Shown: positions 44,101 to 53,921, counted from the first letter of the stretch. The stretch: 64,000 nt of DNA from Variovorax sp. RA8 (GCF_901827175.1 NZ_LR594665.1:1-64000), one strand, 5' to 3'. A program made the numbers and translations. The notes: generated from the letters alone by a model not told the origin.

Positions 44101-44356
44101 CCAGGCTGGAGAGCATCAACTTGCGGGGTGTGTTTCGCTTCCCGGTTGACCGCTATGCTGACCAAATCCTGCCTTCGCGGCCAAATGCATCGATAACTGG
44201 CACCAATGGATGAAACCGACCACGGTTTGACGCCACGAATCGCAGATTTGAAAGTGAACAGGAAAGTCAATGAAATCAACGATCTACCAACACCACCTCC
44301 GCGCCAGTGCTAGCTTTTCGTACCGTCACTTATTGCACTGAAAACGAGGAGACCCC
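41153..44356 (+). mobile_element. IS1071 copy 1
   Basis: 3204 bp, complete, starting GGGGTCTCCTCG and ending in the reverse complement, with long terminal inverted repeats (about 110 bp) typical of IS1071. Flanks TAGTT and GATTA do not match each other. It lacks a resolvase, as usual for IS1071. Confidence 0.95.
41298..44213 (+). CDS. tnpA: IS1071 transposase TnpA, copy 1
   Basis: A 971-residue Tn3-family transposase starting MQGWHTTFL. It differs from the other two copies by one residue, Trp instead of Gly at position 10 (TGG versus GGG at 41325). The catalytic DDE domain appears intact. The ATG at 41298 gives the standard IS1071 length; a TTG four codons upstream is rejected. Confidence 0.95.
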   Translation: MQGWHTTFLWMRGLPRDISDFEMKAFFTFDGAERDAINARRGDSHKLGLALHIGFLRMSGRLLGAFRVIPVALWRHLGNELGIAAPEVASLRAMYERGRTLFDHQQVACTVLGFQWMSEHQRRSLVRELRDEVARCADRDQLLVRARQWLYKNKLVIVHERAIRTLIAAALAQLEVETGTAIAASVDPATLDRWRASVSELRPDGQTQQSWLWAAPAKHSTRQISEVLERIDLLYTLDVHKHLADIPDLILRRYARRLVSRPPSAGAKIKEPARTVEVACFLRYCLFTTTDQLILMVQRRIADLWRQAAADVPATVNWAAMYKTLLGELVALSAQGAVPDAELRARLEALITETQKRKPPSRASLVREGLIDGIRPVRSLLVAIAKLPWQATGEHPAIEYLAKLQALYLKGSRKLPVEVVAPSLGMIWQVSISSPDRERAFQALEVATLFALRRAVRNGSVWIEHSLSFRGRARLFFTDERWQAESKKHYARLSLPSKAATFLKPLLARVTAGVDAVAAAARSGVLRVDDELHLSPLPAEDEDPEVTKLRAALDHRIGEVQLPEVILAVDAQVRFSWIMLGREPRSTDELLMVYAGIMAHGTSLTAVECARMIPQLSATSIRQAMRWARDERRLSQACQAVLEFMQRHPIAATWGRSDLASSDMMTMETTKRVWQARLDPRRNTPSIGIYSHVKDRWGIFHAQPFVLNERQAGVAIEGVIRQEKLETSQLAVDTHGYTDFAMSHARLLGFDLCPRLKELKQRHLFVPRGTKVPAEIAAVCEANVDVALIEKHWDSLVHLAASVMSGHASAVAALARFGSAAQGDPIYEAGVQLGRLLRTAFLADYFVKDAFRNELRRVLNRGEAVNALKRAIYTGRISPAQAKRVDEMQAVADALSLMANIVMAWNTSQMQAVLDRWSNRRQVIPPELIGKIAPTRLESINLRGVFRFPVDRYADQILPSRPNASITGTNG

Positions 44357-45458
44357 GATTAGCGCCATCGAGCGCTGCCGCACGTCCGCGCTGGGTGGTC
44401 ACGTCGAGCAGTGCGACGCCTGCGGGCACCAGCGCATCGCTTTCAACAGTTGCCGCAACAGGCACTGTCCGAAGTGCCAGTCGCTGGTGCGCGCCCAGTG
44501 GCTGCAGGACCGGCAGGCCGAACTGCTGCCGGTCGAGTACTTTCACATCGTCTTCACCGTACCGCAGGAGATTGCCGCCATCGCGTACCAGAACAAGGCC
44601 GTGGTGTACGACATCCTGTTTCACGCCACCTCTGAGACGCTGCGCACCATCGCCGCCGACCCCAAACATCTCGGAGCCGAGATCGGCTTCATCACCATCC
44701 TGCATACCTGGGGCCAGAACTTGCTGCATCACCCGCATCTGCACTGCGTCGTGCCCGGCGGTGGGGTGGCCCCGGACGGCAAGCGCTGGATCGCCTGCCG
44801 AGCGGGCTTCTTCCTGCCGGTGCGGGTGCTGTCGCGGCTGTTTCGCCGCCTGTTCCTGACACAGTTGCGCAGCGCCTTCGACAACGGGGAACTGCGCTTC
44901 TTCAACGGCCTGGCTGCGCTACAGGATTGCGATGCCTTCGCCAGCTACCTGGCGCCCGCAACCCAGGCCGAGTGGGTGGTCTACGCCAAGCCACCTTTCG
45001 GCGGGCCCGAGCAGGTCCTGAACTACCTCGGGCGCTACACCCATCGCGTGGCGATCTCCAACAACCGCCTGGTCGACTTCGCCGATGGCGAGGTGGCCTT
45101 TGCGTGGAAGGACTACCGCCACGAATCGCGCCACAAGGTCATGCGCCTGGATGCCCAGGAGTTCGTCCGCCGCTTCCTGCTGCATGTCCTGCCCCCTGGA
45201 TTCCAGCGCATCCGCCACTATGGGCTCCTGGCCAACCGCTATCGCGAGACCAAGCTCGACCACTGTCGCCAGCTGCTGGCGGCACCCGCACCGGTCGTGG
45301 AGTTGCCCGATGCACCGCTGGACTATCGGGACCGCTATCAGCGCCTGACTGGCGTGTCTCTGCGCGACTGCCAGCATTGCGGTCGTGGCCAGATGGTGCG
45401 AATCGAATCCTTTCTGCCGGGAACCTTGCCGCGCGGTCCGCCGCCCATCCCCTCATGA
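44307..45458 (+). pseudogene. 5'-truncated IS91-family transposase fused to the IS1071 end (copy 1)
   Basis: From about residue 18 on, this frame (AIERCRTSALGGHVEQC...) is an IS91-type transposase: cysteine zinc motif CDACGHQRIAFNSCRNRHCPKC (residues 37-58), the HLHCVVPGGG segment, and the Y2 region with YKxxR-like HRVAISNNRLV. The natural N-terminus was removed when IS1071 inserted. The first 16 codons [16 protein letters not shown] lie inside the IS1071 inverted repeat, so a fusion protein could be made. A second, identical copy is at 49616-50767. Confidence 0.85.
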
Positions 45459-45738
45459 ACACAAGCCCGGCCTTCACCCCATGCGCTTCCAGATCCGTGT
45501 CGCGAAGCGATAGGTGTCCCTTTGCATGCTCACGCCCATCAATGGCGAGAGCCTCTCGCCACGCCCTCGTGGCAGCGCCAATGCACACGCCGCAGCCCCC
45601 CGTTCTTCGGTGCCAGCTCAACCCAGCGCTGCAATTTCCTCAGCCTTGCGCACCTGCGCCTCGCGCTTGGACAAGTCGGTGCTGATTCAATCCCCATAGC
45701 GCACCACCACCTGGACGGCGGTTTAGTTCAACGGGATC
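45459..45738. other. IS91-like element 3' region
   Basis: 280 bp after the transposase frame with no credible gene. The frames present are short and lack ribosome sites. It belongs to the duplicated segment. Confidence 0.45.
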
Positions 45739-45810
45739 TTTAGCCTACCGGCTGCGGAACAGGCGTCGCGGGGTTGATCAGCGTCTGCGCGCCGCAGCCG
45801 CCAGGCTAAA
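45739..45810. repeat. Imperfect hairpin near the inner end of the left arm
   Basis: TTTAGCCTACCGGCTGCGG (45739-45757) pairs with CCGCAGCCGCCAGGCTAAA (45792-45810) around a 34-base loop, with two mismatches. It lies 16 bases from where the two arms diverge and may be a terminus of the IS91-like element or of an earlier insertion. Confidence 0.65.
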
Positions 45811-45826
45811 GACTCTCTGCATTATG

Positions 45827-46309
45827 GAGAGCTTTCCATAAGCAGCGGTTGCTGCTGGTTGCGGGAGCGCCATGACTTCTCGCTCTTTGTACCCAAGCCG
45901 CCATCGGAGGGATACGCAGCCTCTGAGGCCCTATGTCCAGTTTTAGATACGGCCGACTTTGGGGAAATGTCGCTACTGCGCTTTGTCTCGAACGACGACG
46001 CCCCCAAGGCCCAACAGGTGCTATCGATCTCAAGGCATCCATGGACTATGAGTATCTTTGAACTGGAAGTTGAAAACTGTTTAGCGAAGCGGGTGAAGCC
46101 CACCTTCCAGAAGTCTACACCTGTCCTAGCGTCCGCACAGGAACCTTATGGGTAGCGCATATTGATTTCCTCAGGGTTCGCCACATTCAAAAATGCCAGT
46201 GCGAAGACCGAGAACGGATACCAACATCTGACCCCCGGTGTTTTAACTTTGTTTGAGGTTTCCCGGGAACGTCAAAGGCTTGAGTTGAGCAGGTTTGAAG
46301 AATCCACTT
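45827..46309. other. Unique segment between the IS91-like end and the amidase
   Basis: About 480 bp without a recognisable gene. A 98-codon frame on the plus strand (45859-46155) has no ribosome site or known motif. The stretch just after the amidase stop (46243-46300) contains no clear terminator. Confidence 0.4.
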
Positions 46310-47737
46310 TTATTGAGCGAACACTTTGGGCCTGAATGCTCGCCAAGGCTGCAATCGTTCAAGGTCACGAGCGACCTGAAGCAAAACATCTTCACGCCCC
46401 ATTCCCGCCACCATTTGAATGGGGACGGGCATCTCGTCATGCATGCCTGCTGGCAAGGTTAGCGCTGGCAGTCCGGTCATGTTGAACTGCGCCGTGAAAG
46501 GAATCGCATCGAAGAGCCGGTCGTACCAGCCATGAGCGTCGAGACTCGCATCGTTTTGATCCAGGTACCCAAGGGGCAGTGGCGTGCGTTTCAAGGCGGG
46601 CATCAAGATGATGTCGTAGCGCGTGAGAAATACGCCGAGACTTCGGGACATGGTGTTCATCACGGCAAACACATCCTCGATGTCCATCGCCGTCAATGCG
46701 TTGCCCGCCTGCGCGCAGGCCAGCGTCACTGCCTCAAGCACATCTGGCCCAGGTTCACGGCCCATAGCGGCTTTCAACCCATTGACCCCCACCGCAAGGA
46801 AAGACATCCACGCCGAAAAATTCGCGCGCATGAAAGCATCAACGTCATAGACAGGCGCCGTTTCCTCAATCACATGCCCCTGGGCCTCCAACAAGCGGGC
46901 GGTGCGCTGCAGCGCCTCGTCGATTTGCCGCTCCACCGCCGGCGCCTTGGGCCACTGCCGCACCAACGCTACTTTCAGTGGCCGGGTGTCGGAAGCAATC
47001 GCGCGCACGTAGGACTGGGTTGGCAAGGCGATGCCTTGGGTCGCGCCGATGTCGGGGCCTGCGACAGCATCGAGCAATGCCGCGCAATCGCGTACCGTTC
47101 GGGTCACGGCGAATTCGCAGGCCATACCGAGCACTAGCATCCCGTGGTAAGGGCCAAGAGGCGTTCGGCCCCGAGATGGTTTCAATCCGATCAGGCCGCA
47201 AGAGGCCGCTGGAATCCGTATGGAACCTGCGGCATCGTTGGCATGCGCCACGGGCACAATGCCAGCCGCTACAGCGGCCGCTGAACCCCCTGAAGAGCCG
47301 CCAGAAGAGCGATCGAGGTTGTAGGGGTTGCGGGTGGGCCCGTGAAGAACCGACTCGGTGGTGGCGTTGAAGCCGAACTCGGGCGTTGCTGTGATCCCGA
47401 TGGTGTTGAGGCCCGCCTTGCGAAAGCGCGTGAACAGTTCACTGTCTGCCGGAGGAATGAACTCGCCCTTGGCCAGCATGCGGGTGCCCATCATTTGCGG
47501 CACGCCGCCTACCGCCAGAACCTGGTCCTTGACCAAAAATGGCACGCCAGCAAAAGCGCCCTCGCTGTCGCCCATCACTGGAGGGTCCAGCCTGCGGACA
47601 ACGGCATTGATTGAACCGTTTACCGAATCGATTGCGCGGTTGGCACAGTCGGTGAGTTCTGCTCCGCTCACTTCTCCGGCTCTGACCAAATCGGCCAATC
47701 CAGTGGCGTCATGTGCGCTGTAGTCCTTCAAGTCCAT
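46310..47737 (-). CDS. Amidase-signature family hydrolase, NylA-like
   Basis: A 475-residue amidase of the Ser-cisSer-Lys type. Lys70 (PFLVKDQ), Ser148 (GGSSGGS, 146-152) and Ser172 (NDAAGS) have the same spacing as the catalytic triad of 6-aminohexanoate-cyclic-dimer hydrolase, and [21 protein letters not shown] (171-191) is a strong match to that subgroup. No signal peptide, so it acts in the cytoplasm. It lies in a segment walled by insertion elements with one regulator gene, the pattern of a recruited catabolic gene. The substrate cannot be told; an aromatic or aliphatic amide or xenobiotic is likely. Not GatA, as there are no partner subunits. Confidence 0.88.
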   Translation of the reverse strand: MDLKDYSAHDATGLADLVRAGEVSGAELTDCANRAIDSVNGSINAVVRRLDPPVMGDSEGAFAGVPFLVKDQVLAVGGVPQMMGTRMLAKGEFIPPADSELFTRFRKAGLNTIGITATPEFGFNATTESVLHGPTRNPYNLDRSSGGSSGGSAAAVAAGIVPVAHANDAAGSIRIPAASCGLIGLKPSRGRTPLGPYHGMLVLGMACEFAVTRTVRDCAALLDAVAGPDIGATQGIALPTQSYVRAIASDTRPLKVALVRQWPKAPAVERQIDEALQRTARLLEAQGHVIEETAPVYDVDAFMRANFSAWMSFLAVGVNGLKAAMGREPGPDVLEAVTLACAQAGNALTAMDIEDVFAVMNTMSRSLGVFLTRYDIILMPALKRTPLPLGYLDQNDASLDAHGWYDRLFDAIPFTAQFNMTGLPALTLPAGMHDEMPVPIQMVAGMGREDVLLQVARDLERLQPWRAFRPKVFAQ

Positions 47738-47823
47738 GTCTCAAGCTCCTTATTTATGTCCTGTCACTTCAGGGCAAAGAGAGCTTGCAGCAAAGCGTCA
47801 ATCTTTTGAATGATGCAAATGAC

Positions 47824-48855
47824 CTATGGTGGCGAAGATCGGTCGGGGCTGGCCGAAGCAAGGACGGAGGCCAGCGTCGCTCGGTTGTGGACGCCCAGCT
47901 TGTCGTAGATTTGGCTCGTCTGATTGCGCACCGTAGCCGGGGAAATACCCAGATGGCGCGCGACGTGTTTATGGCTGAGGCCTTGGGTCAAGAGTGCTGC
48001 CACTTCCGCTTCGCGCGGGCTTAACCGACTGACCGGTGACAGGGGTCTGACGTGCACTCTCCGAAGTCCAGCGCCGTCGTCGACTTTGGCTGGCTTCGCG
48101 GTGATGACCAGTCCCAAATCATCAGCCACGAGTCGACCGGTGCGCGTCAGTGCCGTTCGGATGGCTGCCTGCAACTTATCGCGGACGGGGCCCTCAGCAT
48201 CCATTCCCAAGGCAAGCAACCCGGCACCGCCAAAGACGCAGTGCCCGGCAGCGGAGACCAGCAGCTCAACACCCTCACCGCTAGTCGCGGCAGTCACGTC
48301 TGCCCGTTGGCGGATTTGTCGGTCCAACACCTCAACCGATGCGTACAGAAAATCGCGTTCTCCGTTGTGCCAGCGGCGCACGGACGATCCCCCATGGCGC
48401 AAACAGGCCAAGAACAATGAGCCTTGATGATCCGTTCGTATCTGGGTGGCTGTGGCGATGGACCCGATGCCATACCGATCCACCATCGCCATCATCCCGT
48501 CCGTCTGCACGGCTTGACTTCGCAGGTACGTGGCAACTCGTCTCGGGGCCTTGCGAATCTGATCAAGCAACAGATCTTCGTGGCTCATCGCCTGCCATGT
48601 TTGATAGAAGTCACCCGGCAGGTTCAGCGCAGCCGTGCCATGCATCACCGGGCCGGTATTGCTTGAGTTTGACGGCACGCCATTGCCCGCGCTTGAAGTC
48701 TCCCAGCCCAGGAACCCATACCAGGCCGAATCAAAGCCCAGCACCTTAGCCAGCCGCCTCACGCACCCATCCAGAGCAGAAAGCGGGGGCATTTCCTCTA
48801 GAAGTCGATCGACATCATTGAGGTAGGTCGAAAAGGTTCGAATGCTGCAGGTCAA
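47824..48855 (-). CDS. LuxR-type transcriptional regulator
   Basis: A 343-residue regulator with a C-terminal GerE-type helix-turn-helix (LSPREAEVAALLTQGLSHKHVARHLG to VHNRATLASVL, about residues 270-330) and a ~250-residue N-terminal sensor of unknown ligand. No receiver or autoinducer-binding signature was recognised. It is 86 bases upstream of the amidase on the same strand and the only other gene in the unique segment, so it probably controls the amidase. Confidence 0.85.
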   Translation of the reverse strand: MTCSIRTFSTYLNDVDRLLEEMPPLSALDGCVRRLAKVLGFDSAWYGFLGWETSSAGNGVPSNSSNTGPVMHGTAALNLPGDFYQTWQAMSHEDLLLDQIRKAPRRVATYLRSQAVQTDGMMAMVDRYGIGSIATATQIRTDHQGSLFLACLRHGGSSVRRWHNGERDFLYASVEVLDRQIRQRADVTAATSGEGVELLVSAAGHCVFGGAGLLALGMDAEGPVRDKLQAAIRTALTRTGRLVADDLGLVITAKPAKVDDGAGLRRVHVRPLSPVSRLSPREAEVAALLTQGLSHKHVARHLGISPATVRNQTSQIYDKLGVHNRATLASVLASASPDRSSPP

Positions 48856-49247
48856 CAGCTGGCCCCCGTTGCTTAAGAATGGAAAGGAGTAGCACGCGTA
48901 TCAATGTACTGGACTTCAACCGCTTCTGTAGACAATTATCATCTTCCAGTTCGAAGTTGTGACGTCTCCCCCATATCCGGACACTTTCAAACTGGAGTTG
49001 GACGGCTTCCGGCTTGTTGACCCGACCTCTTTTTGACGTACTCACTCGGGGTCAGGTCTGGGCGATGACAACATCTGACATTGGCAGGGCAACGCATGGC
49101 AGGCAATAGCCCATCGCTGATGAGTGGCCGCTGCCGAATTTACAGCGGTTGGGCGCCTCGCAGGATGACGAATGGCAGGTTTCGGCGGCGACTGTCATTG
49201 GGCTGCAAAACCTGACCGGCTGCAGTCAGCCTTTATGTACAGCTGTG
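48856..49247. other. Region upstream of the LuxR gene
   Basis: 392 bp without a clear gene. It must contain the regulator promoter. A 76-codon frame on the minus strand has no family features. The boundary with the right inverted-repeat arm is at 49248. Confidence 0.4.
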
Positions 49248-49615
49248 CATAATGCAGAGAGTCTTTAGCCTGGCGGCTGCGGCGCGCAGACGCTGATCAA
49301 CCCCGCGACGCCTGTTCCGCAGCCGGTAGGCTAAAGATCCCGTTGAACTAAACCGCCGTCCAGGTGGTGGTGCGCTATGGGGATTGAATCAGCACCGACT
49401 TGTCCAAGCGCGAGGCGCAGGTGCGCAAGGCTGAGGAAATTGCAGCGCTGGGTTGAGCTGGCACCGAAGAACGGGGGGCTGCGGCGTGTGCATTGGCGCT
49501 GCCACGAGGGCGTGGCGAGAGGCTCTCGCCATTGATGGGCGTGAGCATGCAAAGGGACACCTATCGCTTCGCGACACGGATCTGGAAGCGCATGGGGTGA
49601 AGGCCGGGCTTGTGT

Positions 49616-50767
49616 TCATGAGGGGATGGGCGGCGGACCGCGCGGCAAGGTTCCCGGCAGAAAGGATTCGATTCGCACCATCTGGCCACGACCGCAATGC
49701 TGGCAGTCGCGCAGAGACACGCCAGTCAGGCGCTGATAGCGGTCCCGATAGTCCAGCGGTGCATCGGGCAACTCCACGACCGGTGCGGGTGCCGCCAGCA
49801 GCTGGCGACAGTGGTCGAGCTTGGTCTCGCGATAGCGGTTGGCCAGGAGCCCATAGTGGCGGATGCGCTGGAATCCAGGGGGCAGGACATGCAGCAGGAA
49901 GCGGCGGACGAACTCCTGGGCATCCAGGCGCATGACCTTGTGGCGCGATTCGTGGCGGTAGTCCTTCCACGCAAAGGCCACCTCGCCATCGGCGAAGTCG
50001 ACCAGGCGGTTGTTGGAGATCGCCACGCGATGGGTGTAGCGCCCGAGGTAGTTCAGGACCTGCTCGGGCCCGCCGAAAGGTGGCTTGGCGTAGACCACCC
50101 ACTCGGCCTGGGTTGCGGGCGCCAGGTAGCTGGCGAAGGCATCGCAATCCTGTAGCGCAGCCAGGCCGTTGAAGAAGCGCAGTTCCCCGTTGTCGAAGGC
50201 GCTGCGCAACTGTGTCAGGAACAGGCGGCGAAACAGCCGCGACAGCACCCGCACCGGCAGGAAGAAGCCCGCTCGGCAGGCGATCCAGCGCTTGCCGTCC
50301 GGGGCCACCCCACCGCCGGGCACGACGCAGTGCAGATGCGGGTGATGCAGCAAGTTCTGGCCCCAGGTATGCAGGATGGTGATGAAGCCGATCTCGGCTC
50401 CGAGATGTTTGGGGTCGGCGGCGATGGTGCGCAGCGTCTCAGAGGTGGCGTGAAACAGGATGTCGTACACCACGGCCTTGTTCTGGTACGCGATGGCGGC
50501 AATCTCCTGCGGTACGGTGAAGACGATGTGAAAGTACTCGACCGGCAGCAGTTCGGCCTGCCGGTCCTGCAGCCACTGGGCGCGCACCAGCGACTGGCAC
50601 TTCGGACAGTGCCTGTTGCGGCAACTGTTGAAAGCGATGCGCTGGTGCCCGCAGGCGTCGCACTGCTCGACGTGACCACCCAGCGCGGACGTGCGGCAGC
50701 GCTCGATGGCGCTAATCGGGGTCTCCTCGTTTTCAGTGCAATAAGTGACGGTACGAAAAGCTAGCAC
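49616..50767 (-). pseudogene. 5'-truncated IS91-family transposase fused to the IS1071 end (copy 2)
   Basis: Same 383-residue product as the copy at 44307-45458, in opposite orientation, again beginning within the IS1071 terminal repeat. The identical junction shows that the IS1071-IS91 unit was duplicated as a block after the IS1071 insertion. Confidence 0.85.
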
Positions 50768-53700
50768 TGGCGCGGAGGTGGTGTTGGTAGATCGTTGATT
50801 TCATTGACTTTCCTGTTCACTTTCAAATCTGCGATTCGTGGCGTCAAACCGTGGTCGGTTTCATCCATTGGTGCCAGTTATCGATGCATTTGGCCGCGAA
50901 GGCAGGATTTGGTCAGCATAGCGGTCAACCGGGAAGCGAAACACACCCCGCAAGTTGATGCTCTCCAGCCTGGTGGGCGCAATCTTCCCGATCAGTTCCG
51001 GTGGAATGACCTGGCGGCGGTTCGACCAGCGATCCAGGACCGCCTGCATCTGTGAGGTATTCCACGCCATCACGATGTTGGCCATCAGGCTCAACGCATC
51101 GGCCACAGCCTGCATTTCATCGACACGTTTGGCCTGCGCCGGGCTGATCCGGCCGGTATAAATGGCGCGCTTGAGGGCGTTAACAGCCTCGCCCCGATTG
51201 AGCACCCGGCGCAACTCGTTCCTGAAAGCGTCCTTGACAAAGTAGTCAGCCAAAAACGCCGTACGCAGCAACCGCCCCAATTGCACGCCAGCCTCATAGA
51301 TTGGATCGCCCTGGGCGGCAGAACCGAACCGCGCAAGAGCTGCCACCGCACTGGCATGTCCGCTCATGACCGAGGCTGCCAGGTGCACCAGACTATCCCA
51401 ATGCTTTTCGATCAAAGCGACGTCGACATTGGCTTCGCACACCGCAGCGATTTCTGCGGGCACTTTGGTGCCGCGTGGCACAAAGAGGTGGCGCTGTTTG
51501 AGTTCCTTCAACCGCGGGCAAAGATCAAAACCAAGCAAACGGGCATGTGACATGGCAAAGTCGGTGTAGCCATGGGTATCCACAGCAAGCTGGCTGGTCT
51601 CCAGCTTTTCTTGGCGGATGACACCTTCAATGGCCACGCCCGCCTGGCGCTCATTGAGCACAAAGGGCTGCGCATGGAAGATGCCCCACCGGTCTTTTAC
51701 ATGGGAGTAGATTCCAATGGAAGGTGTGTTGCGCCGAGGATCAAGCCGGGCTTGCCACACCCGTTTGGTGGTCTCCATGGTCATCATGTCAGAAGATGCC
51801 AAATCGGACCGCCCCCAGGTGGCGGCAATCGGGTGTCGCTGCATGAATTCCAGCACAGCCTGGCAGGCCTGGCTCAGACGCCGTTCGTCCCGCGCCCAGC
51901 GCATGGCCTGGCGAATGCTGGTGGCAGACAATTGCGGAATCATGCGCGCGCATTCGACCGCAGTCAGACTGGTGCCGTGGGCCATGATGCCGGCATAGAC
52001 CATCAGCAGCTCGTCGGTAGAGCGCGGCTCACGTCCGAGCATGATCCAGCTAAAGCGCACCTGGGCGTCAACGGCCAGAATCACTTCCGGCAATTGAACC
52101 TCACCGATGCGGTGATCCAAAGCCGCGCGCAGCTTGGTCACTTCTGGGTCTTCGTCCTCTGCGGGCAATGGCGACAAATGGAGTTCATCATCCACGCGCA
52201 GTACGCCACTGCGGGCTGCAGCGGCCACCGCATCGACACCGGCAGTTACTCTGGCCAGCAAAGGCTTCAAGAAAGTGGCAGCCTTGCTGGGTAACGATAG
52301 ACGGGCATAGTGTTTCTTGGACTCTGCCTGCCAACGCTCGTCCGTGAAGAACAAGCGCGCACGACCCCGAAAGCTCAGGCTGTGCTCAATCCAGACCGAG
52401 CCATTGCGCACCGCGCGGCGCAGGGCAAACAGGGTGGCCACCTCCAACGCCTGAAACGCCCGTTCCCGGTCTGGGCTGGAGATCGAAACCTGCCAGATCA
52501 TTCCCAGACTTGGTGCCACCACTTCAACTGGCAGCTTTCTGGATCCTTTGAGATATAAAGCTTGCAGCTTGGCAAGGTACTCGATGGCAGGATGCTCGCC
52601 GGTGGCCTGCCAGGGCAGCTTTGCAATGGCGACGAGCAACGACCGCACGGGGCGAATTCCATCAATCAATCCCTCGCGGACCAGGGAGGCCCTGCTCGGT
52701 GGTTTGCGTTTCTGGGTTTCGGTGATCAAGGCTTCAAGACGGGCACGCAACTCAGCATCTGGCACCGCACCTTGCGCGCTCAAGGCAACAAGTTCGCCGA
52801 GCAGCGTTTTGTACATTGCGGCCCAATTGACGGTAGCGGGGACATCGGCGGCAGCCTGACGCCACAGATCGGCGATCCGGCGCTGCACCATAAGGATCAA
52901 CTGGTCTGTGGTGGTGAACAGGCAATACCGAAGAAAGCATGCGACCTCCACGGTGCGCGCTGGCTCTTTGATCTTGGCTCCGGCTGAGGGCGGCCTGGAG
53001 ACAAGTCGGCGCGCGTAGCGGCGCAAGATGAGATCGGGGATGTCTGCCAGGTGCTTATGAACGTCCAGCGTGTAAAGCAGGTCGATGCGCTCCAGTACCT
53101 CGCTGATTTGGCGGGTTGAGTGTTTCGCCGGTGCAGCCCATAGCCAACTCTGCTGGGTTTGTCCATCTGGGCGCAGCTCTGAAACTGAGGCTCGCCAGCG
53201 ATCAAGTGTTGCTGGATCAACGCTGGCGGCGATGGCGGTGCCTGTTTCAACTTCAAGCTGGGCAAGTGCCGCCGCAATCAGTGTCCGAATTGCCCGCTCG
53301 TGCACGATCACCAGCTTGTTCTTGTACAGCCATTGACGCGCCCGCACGAGTAGCTGATCGCGGTCGGCGCAGCGCGCCACTTCGTCGCGCAGTTCACGTA
53401 CCAGTGAGCGGCGCTGGTGCTCGCTCATCCACTGGAATCCAAGGACCGTGCAGGCTACTTGTTGGTGATCGAATAGCGTGCGCCCGCGTTCATACATGGC
53501 TCTCAGCGAGGCGACTTCTGGTGCTGCAATGCCAAGCTCGTTGCCAAGGTGGCGCCACAAGGCTACTGGAATTACCCGAAAGGCACCGAGCAAACGCCCA
53601 CTCATGCGCAGGAAACCAATATGGAGCGCCAGACCAAGCTTGTGGGAATCACCTCGGCGTGCATTGATTGCGTCGCGCTCGGCACCATCGAAGGTGAAAA

Positions 53701-53921
53701 ATGCCTTCATCTCGAAGTCGCTGATATCGCGGGGGAGCCCACGCATCCCCAAAAACGTTGTGTGCCAACCCTGCATCGTGAACCTCAAAAGTGGGAGGCC
53801 ACCATACCCGTTTACAAAGCGAACAGGAAAGTCAATGAAATCAACGGTCTACCCAGACCACCCCCGCGCCAGTGCTAGCTTTGCGTACCGTCACTTATTG
53901 CACTGAAAACGAGGAGACCCC
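50718..53921 (-). mobile_element. IS1071 copy 2
   Basis: Complete 3204 bp element in reverse orientation. Its left flank TAATC is the complement of the right flank of copy 1, and its right flank AGCTC matches nothing, so it has no target duplication. Confidence 0.95.
50861..53776 (-). CDS. tnpA: IS1071 transposase TnpA, copy 2
   Basis: 971 residues, with Gly at position 10, the same as copy 3. The frame is intact. It reads toward the amidase segment. Confidence 0.95.
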   Translation of the reverse strand: MQGWHTTFLGMRGLPRDISDFEMKAFFTFDGAERDAINARRGDSHKLGLALHIGFLRMSGRLLGAFRVIPVALWRHLGNELGIAAPEVASLRAMYERGRTLFDHQQVACTVLGFQWMSEHQRRSLVRELRDEVARCADRDQLLVRARQWLYKNKLVIVHERAIRTLIAAALAQLEVETGTAIAASVDPATLDRWRASVSELRPDGQTQQSWLWAAPAKHSTRQISEVLERIDLLYTLDVHKHLADIPDLILRRYARRLVSRPPSAGAKIKEPARTVEVACFLRYCLFTTTDQLILMVQRRIADLWRQAAADVPATVNWAAMYKTLLGELVALSAQGAVPDAELRARLEALITETQKRKPPSRASLVREGLIDGIRPVRSLLVAIAKLPWQATGEHPAIEYLAKLQALYLKGSRKLPVEVVAPSLGMIWQVSISSPDRERAFQALEVATLFALRRAVRNGSVWIEHSLSFRGRARLFFTDERWQAESKKHYARLSLPSKAATFLKPLLARVTAGVDAVAAAARSGVLRVDDELHLSPLPAEDEDPEVTKLRAALDHRIGEVQLPEVILAVDAQVRFSWIMLGREPRSTDELLMVYAGIMAHGTSLTAVECARMIPQLSATSIRQAMRWARDERRLSQACQAVLEFMQRHPIAATWGRSDLASSDMMTMETTKRVWQARLDPRRNTPSIGIYSHVKDRWGIFHAQPFVLNERQAGVAIEGVIRQEKLETSQLAVDTHGYTDFAMSHARLLGFDLCPRLKELKQRHLFVPRGTKVPAEIAAVCEANVDVALIEKHWDSLVHLAASVMSGHASAVAALARFGSAAQGDPIYEAGVQLGRLLRTAFLADYFVKDAFRNELRRVLNRGEAVNALKRAIYTGRISPAQAKRVDEMQAVADALSLMANIVMAWNTSQMQAVLDRWSNRRQVIPPELIGKIAPTRLESINLRGVFRFPVDRYADQILPSRPNASITGTNG

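Larger units (their letters stand above)
41153..45826. repeat. Left arm of a 4674 bp inverted repeat
   Basis: IS1071 copy 1 plus the IS91-like segment. The right arm at 49248-53921 is its reverse complement and of equal length; the one difference I found is at 41325. The inner limit is the ATTATG at 45821-45826, after which the sequences diverge. Confidence 0.9.
49248..53921. repeat. Right arm of the 4674 bp inverted repeat
   Basis: Reverse complement of 41153-45826: first the IS91-like end with its hairpin (49264-49335), then the transposase fragment, then IS1071 copy 2. Confidence 0.9.

Noticed and set aside
45859..46155. 98-codon frame after the IS91-like end
   Set aside because: No ribosome site, no recognisable family, and it lies in a junction patchwork.
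46310..47737. GatA subunit of the tRNA amidotransferase
   Set aside because: No GatB or GatC nearby, and the [11 protein letters not shown] segment and triad spacing point to the NylA-like hydrolase subgroup.
51572..52294. 240-codon frame antisense to the IS1071 transposase (present in all three copies)
   Set aside because: It is repeated only because IS1071 is repeated. No independent evidence for a gene.
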